Shown piece after piece: positions 26,201 through 34,543 of a stretch of DNA of 64,000 nucleotides. The notes under the pieces are model-generated. The model saw only the letters and a program-made list of their open reading frames with translations, did not search any database and had not been told where the DNA came from. The position numbers and the translations under genes are program-made. The first letter of the stretch is position 1; the number at the start of each line of letters is the position of its first letter. This stretch comes from Anaerolineales bacterium UBA2181 (GTDB lineage Bacteria > Chloroflexota > Anaerolineae > Promineifilales > UBA4811). The stretch is from assembly GCA_002328075.1 (NCBI GenBank), contig DCVT01000042.1:62001-126000 (forward strand), read 5' to 3'.

Positions 26201-26235
26201 GGGTGGGCAGTGCTTATTTCGGGGACTGCCCACCC
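26201..26235 (+). other. Stem-loop between binding-protein and permease genes
   Basis: A perfect 11-bp stem GGGTGGGCAGT (26201-26211) with ACTGCCCACCC (26225-26235) and a 13-nt loop, with no T-tract. Such hairpins after a binding-protein gene commonly protect that mRNA segment from 3' decay so more binding protein than permease is made. The second transporter has an equivalent at 36194. Confidence 0.7.
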
Positions 26236-26278
26236 TCGTACCTTGTGCCATCCGCACTGGTGCTGAAAGGCTCTGACC

Positions 26279-27223
26279 ATGACCAGATACATTGTGCGCA
26301 GGTTGCTCGCTTTCATCCCGATTCTGTTGATCACTTCGCTGTTGGTCTTTCTGATGATCGACCTCGTTCCTGGCGATCCGGTCGCGCTGTTGATGGGTTT
26401 GGAGGCCAGCGGCGAGGCGATCAACTCCAAACGGATCGAGCTGGGGCTTAACCGGCCCTTACCCGAACGGATGGCGAGCTGGTTCCTAGATGCCTTTCGA
26501 GGGGACCTGGGAGACTCCTTTTACCTGCAGATTCCCGTGACCCAGGCCATCAAGGCGCGGATTCCAGTCACGTATAGTCTGGCATCAGTGGCCCTGGTGG
26601 TGGCTGTCGTCGTGGGCATGTCGGCCGGGGTGATGGCCGGCATCAAACAGAACAGCCTGGCTGACTGGGGTGTGATGTTGCTGGCGATGCTGGGCGTGTC
26701 GGTTCCCAGCTTTTGGCTGGCGATGAACCTGATCCTCGTATTTGTGATCAAGTTACGTTGGTTCCCCCTCGGTGGGTTCAAGCCGCCCAGCGCTGGGTTG
26801 GGGGAGTATATCCGGCACCTGGTCCTGCCCGGCCTCTCTCTTGGTCTGATCTACTCCGCCATGATTGCCCGAATGACCCGCGCCAGCATGTTGGAGGTCC
26901 TGCGGATGGATTACATTCGGACGGCGCGGGCCAAGGGTCTGGTGGAGTGGTCGGTTGTCTTTGGGCACGCCCTCAAGAACGCCCTTATCCCGGTCATTAC
27001 CATGGTCGGCATCGCCGCCGGCGGCTTGCTGGGTGGCAGTGTCATCATGGAGATGGTCTTTAATATGCAGGGCATCGGCCGCCTGGTGGTGGAGGGAGTG
27101 AAACGGCGGGATTACCCGGTAATCCAGGGCGGCATTCTGGTGGTCACGCTCACCTATCTGGGCATCAACCTGCTGGTGGATGTGCTTTACGTGTGGGCCA
27201 ACCCACGCATTTCGTATCAATAA
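26279..27223 (+). CDS. ABC transporter permease, DppB/OppB type
   Basis: A 314-residue inner-membrane permease with six predicted transmembrane segments. The N-terminus MTRYIVRRLLAFIPILLITSLLVFLMIDLVPGDPV is diagnostic for the DppB/OppB family. The cytoplasmic EAA-type loop that contacts the ATPase is ARAKGLVEWSVVFGHALKN, and the C-terminus NLLVDVLYVWANPRISY is typical. It pairs with the permease 12 bp downstream and the lipoprotein upstream to import peptides or related compounds. No ATPase gene follows. Confidence 0.95.
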   Translation: MTRYIVRRLLAFIPILLITSLLVFLMIDLVPGDPVALLMGLEASGEAINSKRIELGLNRPLPERMASWFLDAFRGDLGDSFYLQIPVTQAIKARIPVTYSLASVALVVAVVVGMSAGVMAGIKQNSLADWGVMLLAMLGVSVPSFWLAMNLILVFVIKLRWFPLGGFKPPSAGLGEYIRHLVLPGLSLGLIYSAMIARMTRASMLEVLRMDYIRTARAKGLVEWSVVFGHALKNALIPVITMVGIAAGGLLGGSVIMEMVFNMQGIGRLVVEGVKRRDYPVIQGGILVVTLTYLGINLLVDVLYVWANPRISYQ

Positions 27224-27235
27224 GGGAGCGGGAAC

Positions 27236-28153
27236 ATGGACCTGGAGCCCTTGAAAGAACTGCCGGAGCAGCCGGCGTTGAGACCGGCTGAATTGGGTCA
27301 CCACGTCTACAATCGGACCTGGATTGGGATGGTGGTGCGCCGCGGTGCGCGCAACCGATCCGTTCAGATTGGCCTGCTGGTCACGCTGTTTCTGGCCGTT
27401 TTGTCGGTGGGCGCTCCGCTTTTCACCCCATTGGATCCCACCGACATGAACGTGCGGATGATTCTCAAACCCCCCAGCCCCGAAAATCGTTTCGGTACCG
27501 ACGATTTCGGCCGCGACCTCTTTACGCGGGTGCTCTATGGCAGTCGCGTCTCTTTCCGGGTGGGCATTGAGGTGGCAGCAATAACCACGGTGTTGGGATT
27601 GTTGCTGGGTTCGCTTGCGGGGTATTATCCCCAGCTGGACAACATCATCATGCGGGTGATGGACATCTTTCAGGCGTTTCCGGAGATTCTATTGGCGCTG
27701 GGCATTGTGGCGATTCTGGGGCCGGAGCTCAGAAACATTGTCATCGCACTGGTGTTTCCATTTACGCCACGGACGGCCCGCGTGGTGCGCGGGTCGATTT
27801 TGGCGCTCAAAGAGCAGGAGTTTATCGAGGCTGCGCGATGCGTGGGCAGTCGCGATCTTCGGATCATTCTCACCCACCTGCTACCGAACTGCCTGGCGCC
27901 GGTGCTGGTGCAGCAGACCTACATCTTGGCCATTGCTATTCTGGCGGAGTCGGGCCTGAATTTTCTGGGGGTGGGTCTCCCGCCCAACGTGGCCACTCTG
28001 GGTGGAAGCCTGGCCGATGCCCGAATTCACCTGCGCACTTCGCCCTGGATGTCGCTGTATCCAGGGCTGTTCATCTCGGCGCTGGTGCTGGGCTTCAACT
28101 TGCTGGGCGACGGCCTGCGTGATGTGTTGGACCCTCGGATGGCAGACCGATAG
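27236..28153 (+). CDS. ABC transporter permease, DppC/OppC type
   Basis: A 305-residue permease with a cytoplasmic N-terminal extension of about 40 residues and six membrane segments. It shows GTDDFGRDLFTRVLYGSRVS, the DppC-family signature, the EAARCVGSRDLRIILTHLLPN coupling loop and the C-terminal FNLLGDGLRDVLDPRM. AAGGGAG precedes the ATG. It forms a heterodimer with the DppB-type permease. The next gene is an amidohydrolase rather than an ATPase, so energising subunits must come from elsewhere in the genome. Confidence 0.95.
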   Translation: MDLEPLKELPEQPALRPAELGHHVYNRTWIGMVVRRGARNRSVQIGLLVTLFLAVLSVGAPLFTPLDPTDMNVRMILKPPSPENRFGTDDFGRDLFTRVLYGSRVSFRVGIEVAAITTVLGLLLGSLAGYYPQLDNIIMRVMDIFQAFPEILLALGIVAILGPELRNIVIALVFPFTPRTARVVRGSILALKEQEFIEAARCVGSRDLRIILTHLLPNCLAPVLVQQTYILAIAILAESGLNFLGVGLPPNVATLGGSLADARIHLRTSPWMSLYPGLFISALVLGFNLLGDGLRDVLDPRMADR

Positions 28154-28193
28154 CCAATCGGTCGGTTTTCTCTCGAGCAGATAGGAGTACGGG

Positions 28194-29837
28194 ATGGAAC
28201 TGGACCTGGTTATTCGTAACGGGACGGTCGTGGATGGAACCGGCCGGCCACGCTACAAGGCCGATATAGGAATTGCCCAGGGCAAGATTGCCGCCGTGAG
28301 CACGGGTGAACCCCTGACGGGGGGTCATGCTATCGACGCAGCCGGACTGGTCGTGGCGCCGGGTTTTATCGATGTTCACTCGCATTTTGATTATAACCTG
28401 CCGTTGGCGGACCACGAGCGGTCGCTGGCGCCGCTGCTCGTTCAGGGAGTGACGACGCTGGTGACCGGAAACTGCGGGTCGTCACCGGCTCCGGTTAGCG
28501 AGACCTCGATCCCGATTCTGAATCAGCGGTTGGGCGCCTATGGCGCTGAGGCCACGGGTGGCGGTGCGGGAGCCTATTTTCGCTGGCGGACTTTTGGCGA
28601 GTACCTGGACGCGCTGGAGCGGGATGGGATCCTGTTCAACACGGCCTTTATCGTGGGACATGGTGCGATCAGGTATGCGGTGATGGGGGTTGCCCCGCGC
28701 AAACCGACGCCGCCGGAACAGGCCGCAATGGCGGAGATGACCCGCCAGTCGCTGCGCGAAGGTGCGTTCGGGTTCTCCACGGGTCTGGGGTACGAGCCTG
28801 GCATGTACGCGGACGGGGATGAGCTTTTGCCGCTGCTGAGGATCACGGCCGAAGAGGGGGGTGTCTATACGGTGCATTCGCGTGCCTATAGCATTGTGGC
28901 GCCCACCTACCCGGACGACGTGCCACCGCCGCACAATGTGCTCTCTACGCGTGAGCAACTGGAACTGGCCGGGGCGGCCGGGGTGCGGTTACAGCTTTCG
29001 CACCTGCTGTTTAACGGGCGCCGCACCTGGTCCACTTTTCCGACGGTGCTGCGCGATGTGGAAAAGGCGGTTGACCAGGGGGTGCAGATCGGCATCGATT
29101 CGTTCCCGTACACGTTTGGCAACACCACCATTCACGTGAACCTGCCGAAATGGTTCCTGGCCGGGCTGGAGGACAACATCGAAAGCCCGGCGGCCGTCAA
29201 ACGAGTCGAAGCCGAGATAGCGGCTCGGAATGAGACGGTTGGCCGGACCTACCAGGACATCACGCTTATGCACGGGGCAGCGCCGGAACTGTCCGCGGTG
29301 GAAGGGATGAACTTTGCCGAGATAGCAGATTTCATGGGACTGACCGAGTTTGAGGCCTATCTGCACGTGGCCCGGGTGAGTGGCGGCCGGGCTCGGATCC
29401 TGCAGGACACGTACTCGGGAGACTCGCAGTCGGAGGAGCCGCTGCGGGCCGTCATCACGCACCCGTTGTGTTCGTATATGACGGACACGCTGGTGTTTGC
29501 GGAAGGATATCCAAATCGGGCGACGTACGGCACGTTTCCGCGGTTTCTGGGCCACTATTGCCGTGACCTGGGATTGCTGACGTTGGAAGAGACGGTGCAC
29601 AAGATGACCGGATTGCCGGCGCAGCAGATTAGGTTGGAGGGAGTGGGCAGAATCGCCGAGGGGAACTGGGCGGACGTCACTCTGTTCGACCCAGAGACGG
29701 TGGCGGACAACACCACTCCCAAGACGCCGGGCGCGGCGCCAACTGGCATCCGCAAGGTGCTGATCTCCGGGCAAGTGGTGGCGCAGGATGGTGAGTTGAC
29801 ACGGGTAGGCCGGCGGGGCCGCGTGATGCGGCGGTAA
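28194..29837 (+). CDS. N-acyl-D-amino-acid deacylase family amidohydrolase (copy 1)
   Basis: A 547-residue member of the D-aminoacylase branch of the amidohydrolase superfamily, which releases D-amino acids from N-acyl derivatives with a zinc centre. Visible features: DLVIRNGTVVDGTGRPRYKADIGI (N-terminal beta domain), FIDVHSHFD (HxH), GNCGSSPAP with the bridging Cys, YTVHSRAYS and LQLSHLLFNG (metal His), and the C-terminal DNTTPKTPGAAPTGIRKVLISGQVV. The usual late GSDG motif appears as YMTDTL, retaining an Asp. No signal peptide. Copy 2 follows after 20 bp. It is encoded with the transporter upstream, so imported acyl-amino compounds are the likely substrate; N-acyl-D-Glu, D-Asp or others cannot be told apart. 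Confidence 0.88.
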   Translation: MELDLVIRNGTVVDGTGRPRYKADIGIAQGKIAAVSTGEPLTGGHAIDAAGLVVAPGFIDVHSHFDYNLPLADHERSLAPLLVQGVTTLVTGNCGSSPAPVSETSIPILNQRLGAYGAEATGGGAGAYFRWRTFGEYLDALERDGILFNTAFIVGHGAIRYAVMGVAPRKPTPPEQAAMAEMTRQSLREGAFGFSTGLGYEPGMYADGDELLPLLRITAEEGGVYTVHSRAYSIVAPTYPDDVPPPHNVLSTREQLELAGAAGVRLQLSHLLFNGRRTWSTFPTVLRDVEKAVDQGVQIGIDSFPYTFGNTTIHVNLPKWFLAGLEDNIESPAAVKRVEAEIAARNETVGRTYQDITLMHGAAPELSAVEGMNFAEIADFMGLTEFEAYLHVARVSGGRARILQDTYSGDSQSEEPLRAVITHPLCSYMTDTLVFAEGYPNRATYGTFPRFLGHYCRDLGLLTLEETVHKMTGLPAQQIRLEGVGRIAEGNWADVTLFDPETVADNTTPKTPGAAPTGIRKVLISGQVVAQDGELTRVGRRGRVMRR

Positions 29838-29857
29838 TCCGGGCAGGGAGTCCTGAA

Positions 29858-31489
29858 ATGGATTTTGACCTGGTCATCAAGAACGGCACCGTGATAGACG
29901 GCACCGGCCGGCGCCGCTTCCACGCTGACCTGGGCCTGCGTGGCGGCAAGGTGGCGGTTGTCTCGGCCAGCGAACCACTGTCCTGCACCCGAACGCTGGA
30001 CGCCTCCAGGCTGGCGGTGGCCCCCGGTTTCATCGACTTTCACTCGCATTCTGAATGGGTGGCGCCACTACCGGACCACGACCGGGTTTTGGCACCGCTG
30101 GTGCTGCAGGGAATCACCACCATGGTGGCCGGCCAGTGTGGGTTTTCTCCGGCTCCGGTCACGGATGAGACGATCCCGTTGGTGGACCATACCTCCGCCA
30201 TGCTGCGGGAGAGCGCCTTTCCCTATCGCTGGCGCTCCGTGCGCGAGTTTCTGGACGTGCTGCAATCCGACGGGATGATGATCAACACAGCGCTGCTGGC
30301 CGGCCACGCCCCGGTTCGGTACGCGGTCGTAGGGGATTCGCTGGAACCGCCTCAACCGGAGCAGTTGGAGGCCATGTGCCGGGTGCTCCGTAAGGCGATC
30401 CGCGATGGCGCGTTCGGGATGTCGGCCGGGCTGGGTTATACCCCCGGCATGTTTGCCCAGACTGAGGAGCTGCTGGCCCTGCTGCGGGTGGTGGCAGAGG
30501 AAGGGGCGGTGTATACCGTCCACAACCGCACGTATCGCTGGGCCACCACCTTTTACGAACCGATGGTCGGCGGGGTACCGCACAACATACGGGCCATTCG
30601 CGAGCAACTGGACCTGGCGCGCAGGTCGTCGGTTCGCCTGCAGCTTTCGCACCTTATCTTTGTCGGTCGCAACACCTGGCCGACCTACCAGACGGCGCTG
30701 CAAGAGATCGACGCGCTGGCGGATGAGGGTTATGACCTCGCCTTTGACGCCTTTCCCTACACCTATGGCAACACCACCATCAACGTCAACCTTCCCAAGT
30801 GGTACATGGCCGATCTCAAGCGCAACCTGGACGACCCGGCCGAGCTGCGGAGGGTGGAACAAGAGTGGGACGAGCAGAATGCGCTGGTCGGCCGGGACTA
30901 TTCGGACATCTATCTGCTGTGGGCCGGTCTACCCGAACTTGCGGATCTGGACGGGCTCCATTTCGCGGCGGTTGCCGAGCAACTGAACATGCGGCCGGCA
31001 GAGGCCTATGTGCACGTTGCCAAGCTGAGCGACGGCCGGGCGCGTATCCTGCAGGATACCTTTTCCGGTGACGGTTCCTCCGAGGAGCCGCTCCAGGCGG
31101 TGCTATCGCACCCAAGGTGTTCGTTTATGCTGGATACGATCCTCACCCGCGGCGGCAAGGCCAACCCGGCTTCTTACGGCACCTTTCCCCGCCTGCTGGG
31201 CCGATACAGCCGGGACCTGGGCCTTTTTACGCTGGAAGAGACGGTCCGGCGGAGCACCTCCTACTCGGCCGAACGGCTGGGGCTGGGCGACCAGATTGGC
31301 CGGGTGGCGCCGGGGTACTGGGCGGACCTGGTGCTGTTCGACCCGGATACGGTGGGGGACAACACCACGCTGGAGCAACCGGACACGCCGCCCAGCGGCA
31401 TCCATACCGTGCTGATCTCGGGCCAGGTGGTGGCTCAGGGGGGTCAAATCACAACGCGCGCGCGTCACGGACGCGTGTTGCGGCGATAG
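29858..31489 (+). CDS. N-acyl-D-amino-acid deacylase family amidohydrolase (copy 2)
   Basis: A 543-residue paralogue of the preceding gene, similar along its whole length: DLVIKNGTVIDGTGRRRFHADLGL, FIDFHSHSE, GQCGFSPAP, YTVHNRTYR, LQLSHLIFVG, GNTTINVNLPKWYM, and a FMLDTI segment in place of GSDG. Metal-site differences (Ser-Glu after the HSH, Gln before the bridging Cys) suggest a different acyl or amino preference. GGGAG is placed before the ATG. The tandem arrangement indicates local duplication, and a third decayed copy follows. Function: deacylation of imported N-acyl amino compounds; the exact substrate is not known. Confidence 0.87.
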   Translation: MDFDLVIKNGTVIDGTGRRRFHADLGLRGGKVAVVSASEPLSCTRTLDASRLAVAPGFIDFHSHSEWVAPLPDHDRVLAPLVLQGITTMVAGQCGFSPAPVTDETIPLVDHTSAMLRESAFPYRWRSVREFLDVLQSDGMMINTALLAGHAPVRYAVVGDSLEPPQPEQLEAMCRVLRKAIRDGAFGMSAGLGYTPGMFAQTEELLALLRVVAEEGAVYTVHNRTYRWATTFYEPMVGGVPHNIRAIREQLDLARRSSVRLQLSHLIFVGRNTWPTYQTALQEIDALADEGYDLAFDAFPYTYGNTTINVNLPKWYMADLKRNLDDPAELRRVEQEWDEQNALVGRDYSDIYLLWAGLPELADLDGLHFAAVAEQLNMRPAEAYVHVAKLSDGRARILQDTFSGDGSSEEPLQAVLSHPRCSFMLDTILTRGGKANPASYGTFPRLLGRYSRDLGLFTLEETVRRSTSYSAERLGLGDQIGRVAPGYWADLVLFDPDTVGDNTTLEQPDTPPSGIHTVLISGQVVAQGGQITTRARHGRVLRR

Positions 31490-31524
31490 TTGCGCCGAGG
31501 CGCCGTCGCCACGCTGGAGACGCG

Positions 31525-31953
31525 GTGGAGCTGGTCGTCGCCGACGGCACCGTGATCGAGGGCACCGGCCGCCCGCGGTTCCCCATCTGACATCGTTATT
31601 TAAATGGGCCAGGTGGTGATCATCGCGCCGGCCTGCACTCTCGATGCAGCCGGGTGATGGACGCCAGCGGTTTGGTGGTGGCTGCCGGCTTGGTGGATAT
31701 CCACTCCCACCTGGATGGGCTGTTGCCGAACCTTGACCGCGACTTGATTCAGGCGCCCTTGCTCTTGCAGGGAATTGCCACGGCCGTCACCGGCAACTGT
31801 GGCACGTCGCCTGCGCCGCTGACGGATGCTCCGCTGCCCCTGCGGCGTCAGAACCGGCGGGTCGCCAACCTGGTTGGGTTCCAGTGTCGCACCATGGGCG
31901 AGTTTCTGGATCTCCCTGATTTTGCCAGCCAGCCTGCGGTTGATTGGCAATAG
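31525..31953 (+). pseudogene. Remnant of a third D-aminoacylase-type amidohydrolase
   Basis: Two fragments in different frames match the N-terminal quarter of the two preceding genes. One is ELVVADGTVIEGTGRPRF followed by a stop at 31588. The other is MDASGLVVAAGLVDIHSHLD through GNCGTSPAPLTD to TMGEFLDL, ending at 31951-31953. The region between has a stop and frame loss, and the remaining about 1.2 kb of the gene is absent. The metal-site DIHSH and GNCG motifs are still recognisable, so decay is recent or the piece was left by unequal recombination. It is not expected to make an active enzyme. Confidence 0.8.
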
Positions 31954-32068
31954 GCGGAGCGATCCAGCCGGCATTCGGCTCAGGGCGCTGCGCGCTGCCA
32001 GAAATTGCGGCAACTTCGGAGAGCAGTCCGGTCGTGACTGCCATCCAGTGGCACCGCACCAATAGTGC

Positions 32069-32097
32069 TTGACACGGCAAAAATGCTGTGCTATGAT
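32069..32097 (+). promoter_or_regulatory. Promoter of the second uptake/catabolic operon
   Basis: TTGACA (32069-32074), 17-bp spacer, TATGAT (32092-32097), identical boxes and spacing to the promoter at 24079. It precedes iclR (32278) by about 170 nt of leader. The stretch 31954-32068 before it holds nothing I can identify. Confidence 0.85.
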
Positions 32098-32104
32098 ATG
32101 AATT

Positions 32105-32133
32105 GGAACGATGTTCTGCAAATCAGAACATCG
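32105..32133 (+). promoter_or_regulatory. Operator shared with 24113 (IclR-type)
   Basis: GGAAC-GAT-GTTCTG (32105-32118) plus a second GAAC at 32126-32129, exactly 20 bp after the first, as at 24114/24134. Here the two halves also form a perfect 10-bp inverted repeat CGATGTTCTG/CAGAACATCG (32109-32118 and 32124-32133) with a 5-nt centre. It overlaps the expected transcription start, upstream of the iclR gene, so autoregulation is likely. Confidence 0.65.
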
Positions 32134-32277
32134 AGAGGCTCCTGTTCGCCAGGTGGGCGTTAGCTGAACACGTTCAAGCGGATGACCAACCGATTCTTTT
32201 TCCCCAGTCACTTCTGTACATTCGGCGAGGTTCAGCGGCTGTTTGTCTCTTCATAAGACGACTGGAGGGAAATGACT

Positions 32278-33048
32278 ATGGAATCTCAGACAGTGCGGGC
32301 AGTGGAACGAGCGATGGACGTCCTGGAGACGATGCGAGCCGCCGGTGGCAGTCTCGGGGTGACCGACATCGCCACCGAAATGGGTCTGGCCAAGAGCACG
32401 GTTCATCGCATGCTGGTGGCGATGGGCAAAAAGGGCGTGGTTCGCAAGGATTTGGACACCGACCGTTACACTTTTGGGCCCATGATTCTGCAGCTGGCGC
32501 ACACCGCGTCGCAACAACTGGACCTGGTCAGCTTTGTCAAACCCTTCCTGGAAGGGCTGCGGGATCTATTCGGTGAAACCACCGCGCTGGGGCTCAAGGT
32601 CGGACTCCGCTATTCCTATGTGGTCCAGGTGCCCAGCCGCCAGGAACACCGGGTCAATCCGATCATGGGGGCGCAGTATCCGCTCCATTGGGCGGCCACC
32701 GGAAAGGTGATCTTGGCCTATATTCCGCAGGACGAGTATCGGCAATCCATGGAGTTGGTGGGACAGGCCGTGTCAACGCCGGCCACTGTGACCGACGTTG
32801 AGCTGCTGAACCGGCAACTGGACGAGATCCGCCGGCTAGGCTACGCGGTGAGTTTCGGCGAAAGGCACGCGGGCTCTGCGGCTGTGACGGCGCCGATTCG
32901 CGGCCGGGATGGGCACGCGGTTGCCGCCATCTGCGTCCTGGGGCCCGAATCGCGCGTCCGGCCGATGGACCTGGACGCGGTGGGTCAAAAGGTGGCAGAG
33001 ACAGCCCGTCACATCAGCCTGTCATTCCAGACCCTTGGGTTGGGTTGA
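32278..33048 (+). CDS. IclR-family transcriptional regulator
   Basis: A 256-residue regulator with a winged helix-turn-helix (VTDIATEMGLAKSTVHRMLVAMGKKGVV) and IclR effector domain (GLKVGLRYSYVVQVPS, HWAATGKVILAYIPQDEY, GYAVSFGERHAGSAAVTAPIRGRDGHAVAAI). The second ATG is chosen since GGAGGG lies 8 bp upstream; the first is only 2 bp from it. It is the first gene of the catabolic operon and sits behind the palindromic operator at 32105. The same operator at 24113 suggests it also controls the first transporter/D-aminoacylase operon. Effector unknown, probably a pathway intermediate. Confidence 0.93.
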   Translation: MESQTVRAVERAMDVLETMRAAGGSLGVTDIATEMGLAKSTVHRMLVAMGKKGVVRKDLDTDRYTFGPMILQLAHTASQQLDLVSFVKPFLEGLRDLFGETTALGLKVGLRYSYVVQVPSRQEHRVNPIMGAQYPLHWAATGKVILAYIPQDEYRQSMELVGQAVSTPATVTDVELLNRQLDEIRRLGYAVSFGERHAGSAAVTAPIRGRDGHAVAAICVLGPESRVRPMDLDAVGQKVAETARHISLSFQTLGLG

Positions 33049-33105
33049 CAATAGCTCACAAATACATCGCACAGGCGAATTCTTTTTGGATACTGGAGGA
33101 TCAAG

Positions 33106-34416
33106 ATGAAACTGGATAGGATTGTGAACACTGCGAAATCGCAGGTTCTGGTTGAGGAGGCGCGCCGGTATTCGCCCGGAGGGCTGCACTCGCATATCCG
33201 CCGGGAGCTCCCGTTCGGTTTGGCCTTCAAACGGGCCGAGGGCGCCTATCTGTGGGATGCCGACGGAAACAAATACATCGATTACAATGCCGCCTTCGCC
33301 GCCACTCTCCTGGGCCACTGTCATCCGGCGGTGGACAGCAAGGTGATCGAGTCCATTCACCGGATGGACCTGGTTGGATTGGGCACCAACGAGACCGAGA
33401 TCGCGCTGGCTCGCAAGATCGTCCAGCATGTGCCTTGTGCGGAAATGGCTGCCATCACGAACACCGGATCGGAGGCGACCCACCACTGCATCCGGCTCTC
33501 GCGCGCGGTGACAGGCCGGATGAAGATCATCAAATTCCAGGGGCACTACCATGGCTGGCACGACTATGTCCTGATGAATACGTTGAGCCCGGCCGACAGA
33601 ATCGGCACCAAGCATCCGCAGTCGGGCGGCATGCTGCCGGCGGCGATCGATAACACGACCGTGCTCAAGTTCAACGATCTGGAGGCCGTGGAAAAGTGCC
33701 TGCGGACCGAAGAATATGCCTGCGTGATTCTGGAGCCGATTGCGCACAACATGGGCAGCGTCAAGATGACTGACGAGTTTGCCCACGGGTTACGTCGCCT
33801 TTGCACCGAGACCGGCACCATCCTGGTCTACGATGAGGTGATCAGCGGTTTTCGGCATGGGCTGGGCGGATATCAAAAGATCATCGGCATCACCCCGGAT
33901 CTGACGCCGCTGAGCAAGGCCATGGCCAATGGGTACGTCACCGCGGTCATGTGTGGCAAGGCCGAGTTGATGAAGAACCTGACAGTCGGCGGCGGCACGG
34001 TCTACTTTTCCGGCACCCACAACGCCCACCCGATCGGCAACGTGGCGGCGGTGGCCACCATTGAGGCGCTCGAGGATGGCGAGGTCTATCGGCACCTGTA
34101 CGCTCTGGGAGACCATATTCGGGCCGGCTTTCAGGAGATTGCCAACCGGCTGGGCATTCCGATGCGGGTCGTCGGTTACGGCTCCATCTTTGTCCCGCTC
34201 TTTATCGATCCGGAGCTGGGTGAACCATTGTGCTATGACGACTTGATGAGTTGCGACATGGAGAAGGACAAGGCGTTTCGCCTGGCCATGGTCAAGCGTG
34301 GCATCATGCTCTACCCGCTGGCCTTCCGCCGCAACTGCCTGATGGCGGCGCACACCTACGAGGATGTGGACCTGACGCTGGAAATCGCTGAGGAGGTGCT
34401 GCGGGGCCTGCGCTGA
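33106..34416 (+). CDS. Class III aminotransferase, glutamate-1-semialdehyde aminomutase-like
   Basis: A 436-residue PLP enzyme resembling GSAM-type class III aminotransferases: YSPGGLHSHIRRELP at the N-terminus, AAITNTGSEATHHCIRLSRAVTGR, FQGHYHGWHDYVL, the PLP-contacting Asp in VYDEVISGFR, and the Schiff-base lysine in TPLSKAMANGY. True HemL is an aminomutase for tetrapyrrole synthesis, but an operon position between IclR and a binding protein argues for a catabolic aminotransferase. GGAGG precedes the ATG. It would remove or move the amino group of an imported amino compound; substrate unknown. Confidence 0.88.
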   Translation: MKLDRIVNTAKSQVLVEEARRYSPGGLHSHIRRELPFGLAFKRAEGAYLWDADGNKYIDYNAAFAATLLGHCHPAVDSKVIESIHRMDLVGLGTNETEIALARKIVQHVPCAEMAAITNTGSEATHHCIRLSRAVTGRMKIIKFQGHYHGWHDYVLMNTLSPADRIGTKHPQSGGMLPAAIDNTTVLKFNDLEAVEKCLRTEEYACVILEPIAHNMGSVKMTDEFAHGLRRLCTETGTILVYDEVISGFRHGLGGYQKIIGITPDLTPLSKAMANGYVTAVMCGKAELMKNLTVGGGTVYFSGTHNAHPIGNVAAVATIEALEDGEVYRHLYALGDHIRAGFQEIANRLGIPMRVVGYGSIFVPLFIDPELGEPLCYDDLMSCDMEKDKAFRLAMVKRGIMLYPLAFRRNCLMAAHTYEDVDLTLEIAEEVLRGLR

Positions 34417-34543
34417 TCTGAGGAGAGCTCCACTACGCGGTGCCGATTCGTACGCATGAGAGGAGGTAGACCAACACAAGAACGAGTAGTTGATGAAACC
34501 GGTGTATTTTTGCGTCTTGTTCTGAGTTGAGGAGGAGTATTCC

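Noticed and set aside
31525..31953. Functional small amidohydrolase
   Set aside because: It covers only the N-terminal quarter of the family, in two frames with an internal stop, and lacks the later metal ligands.
33106..34416. Tetrapyrrole-synthesis glutamate-1-semialdehyde aminomutase (hemL)
   Set aside because: Family resemblance is real, but the operon is catabolic with no tetrapyrrole gene nearby, so a hemL name is not justified.
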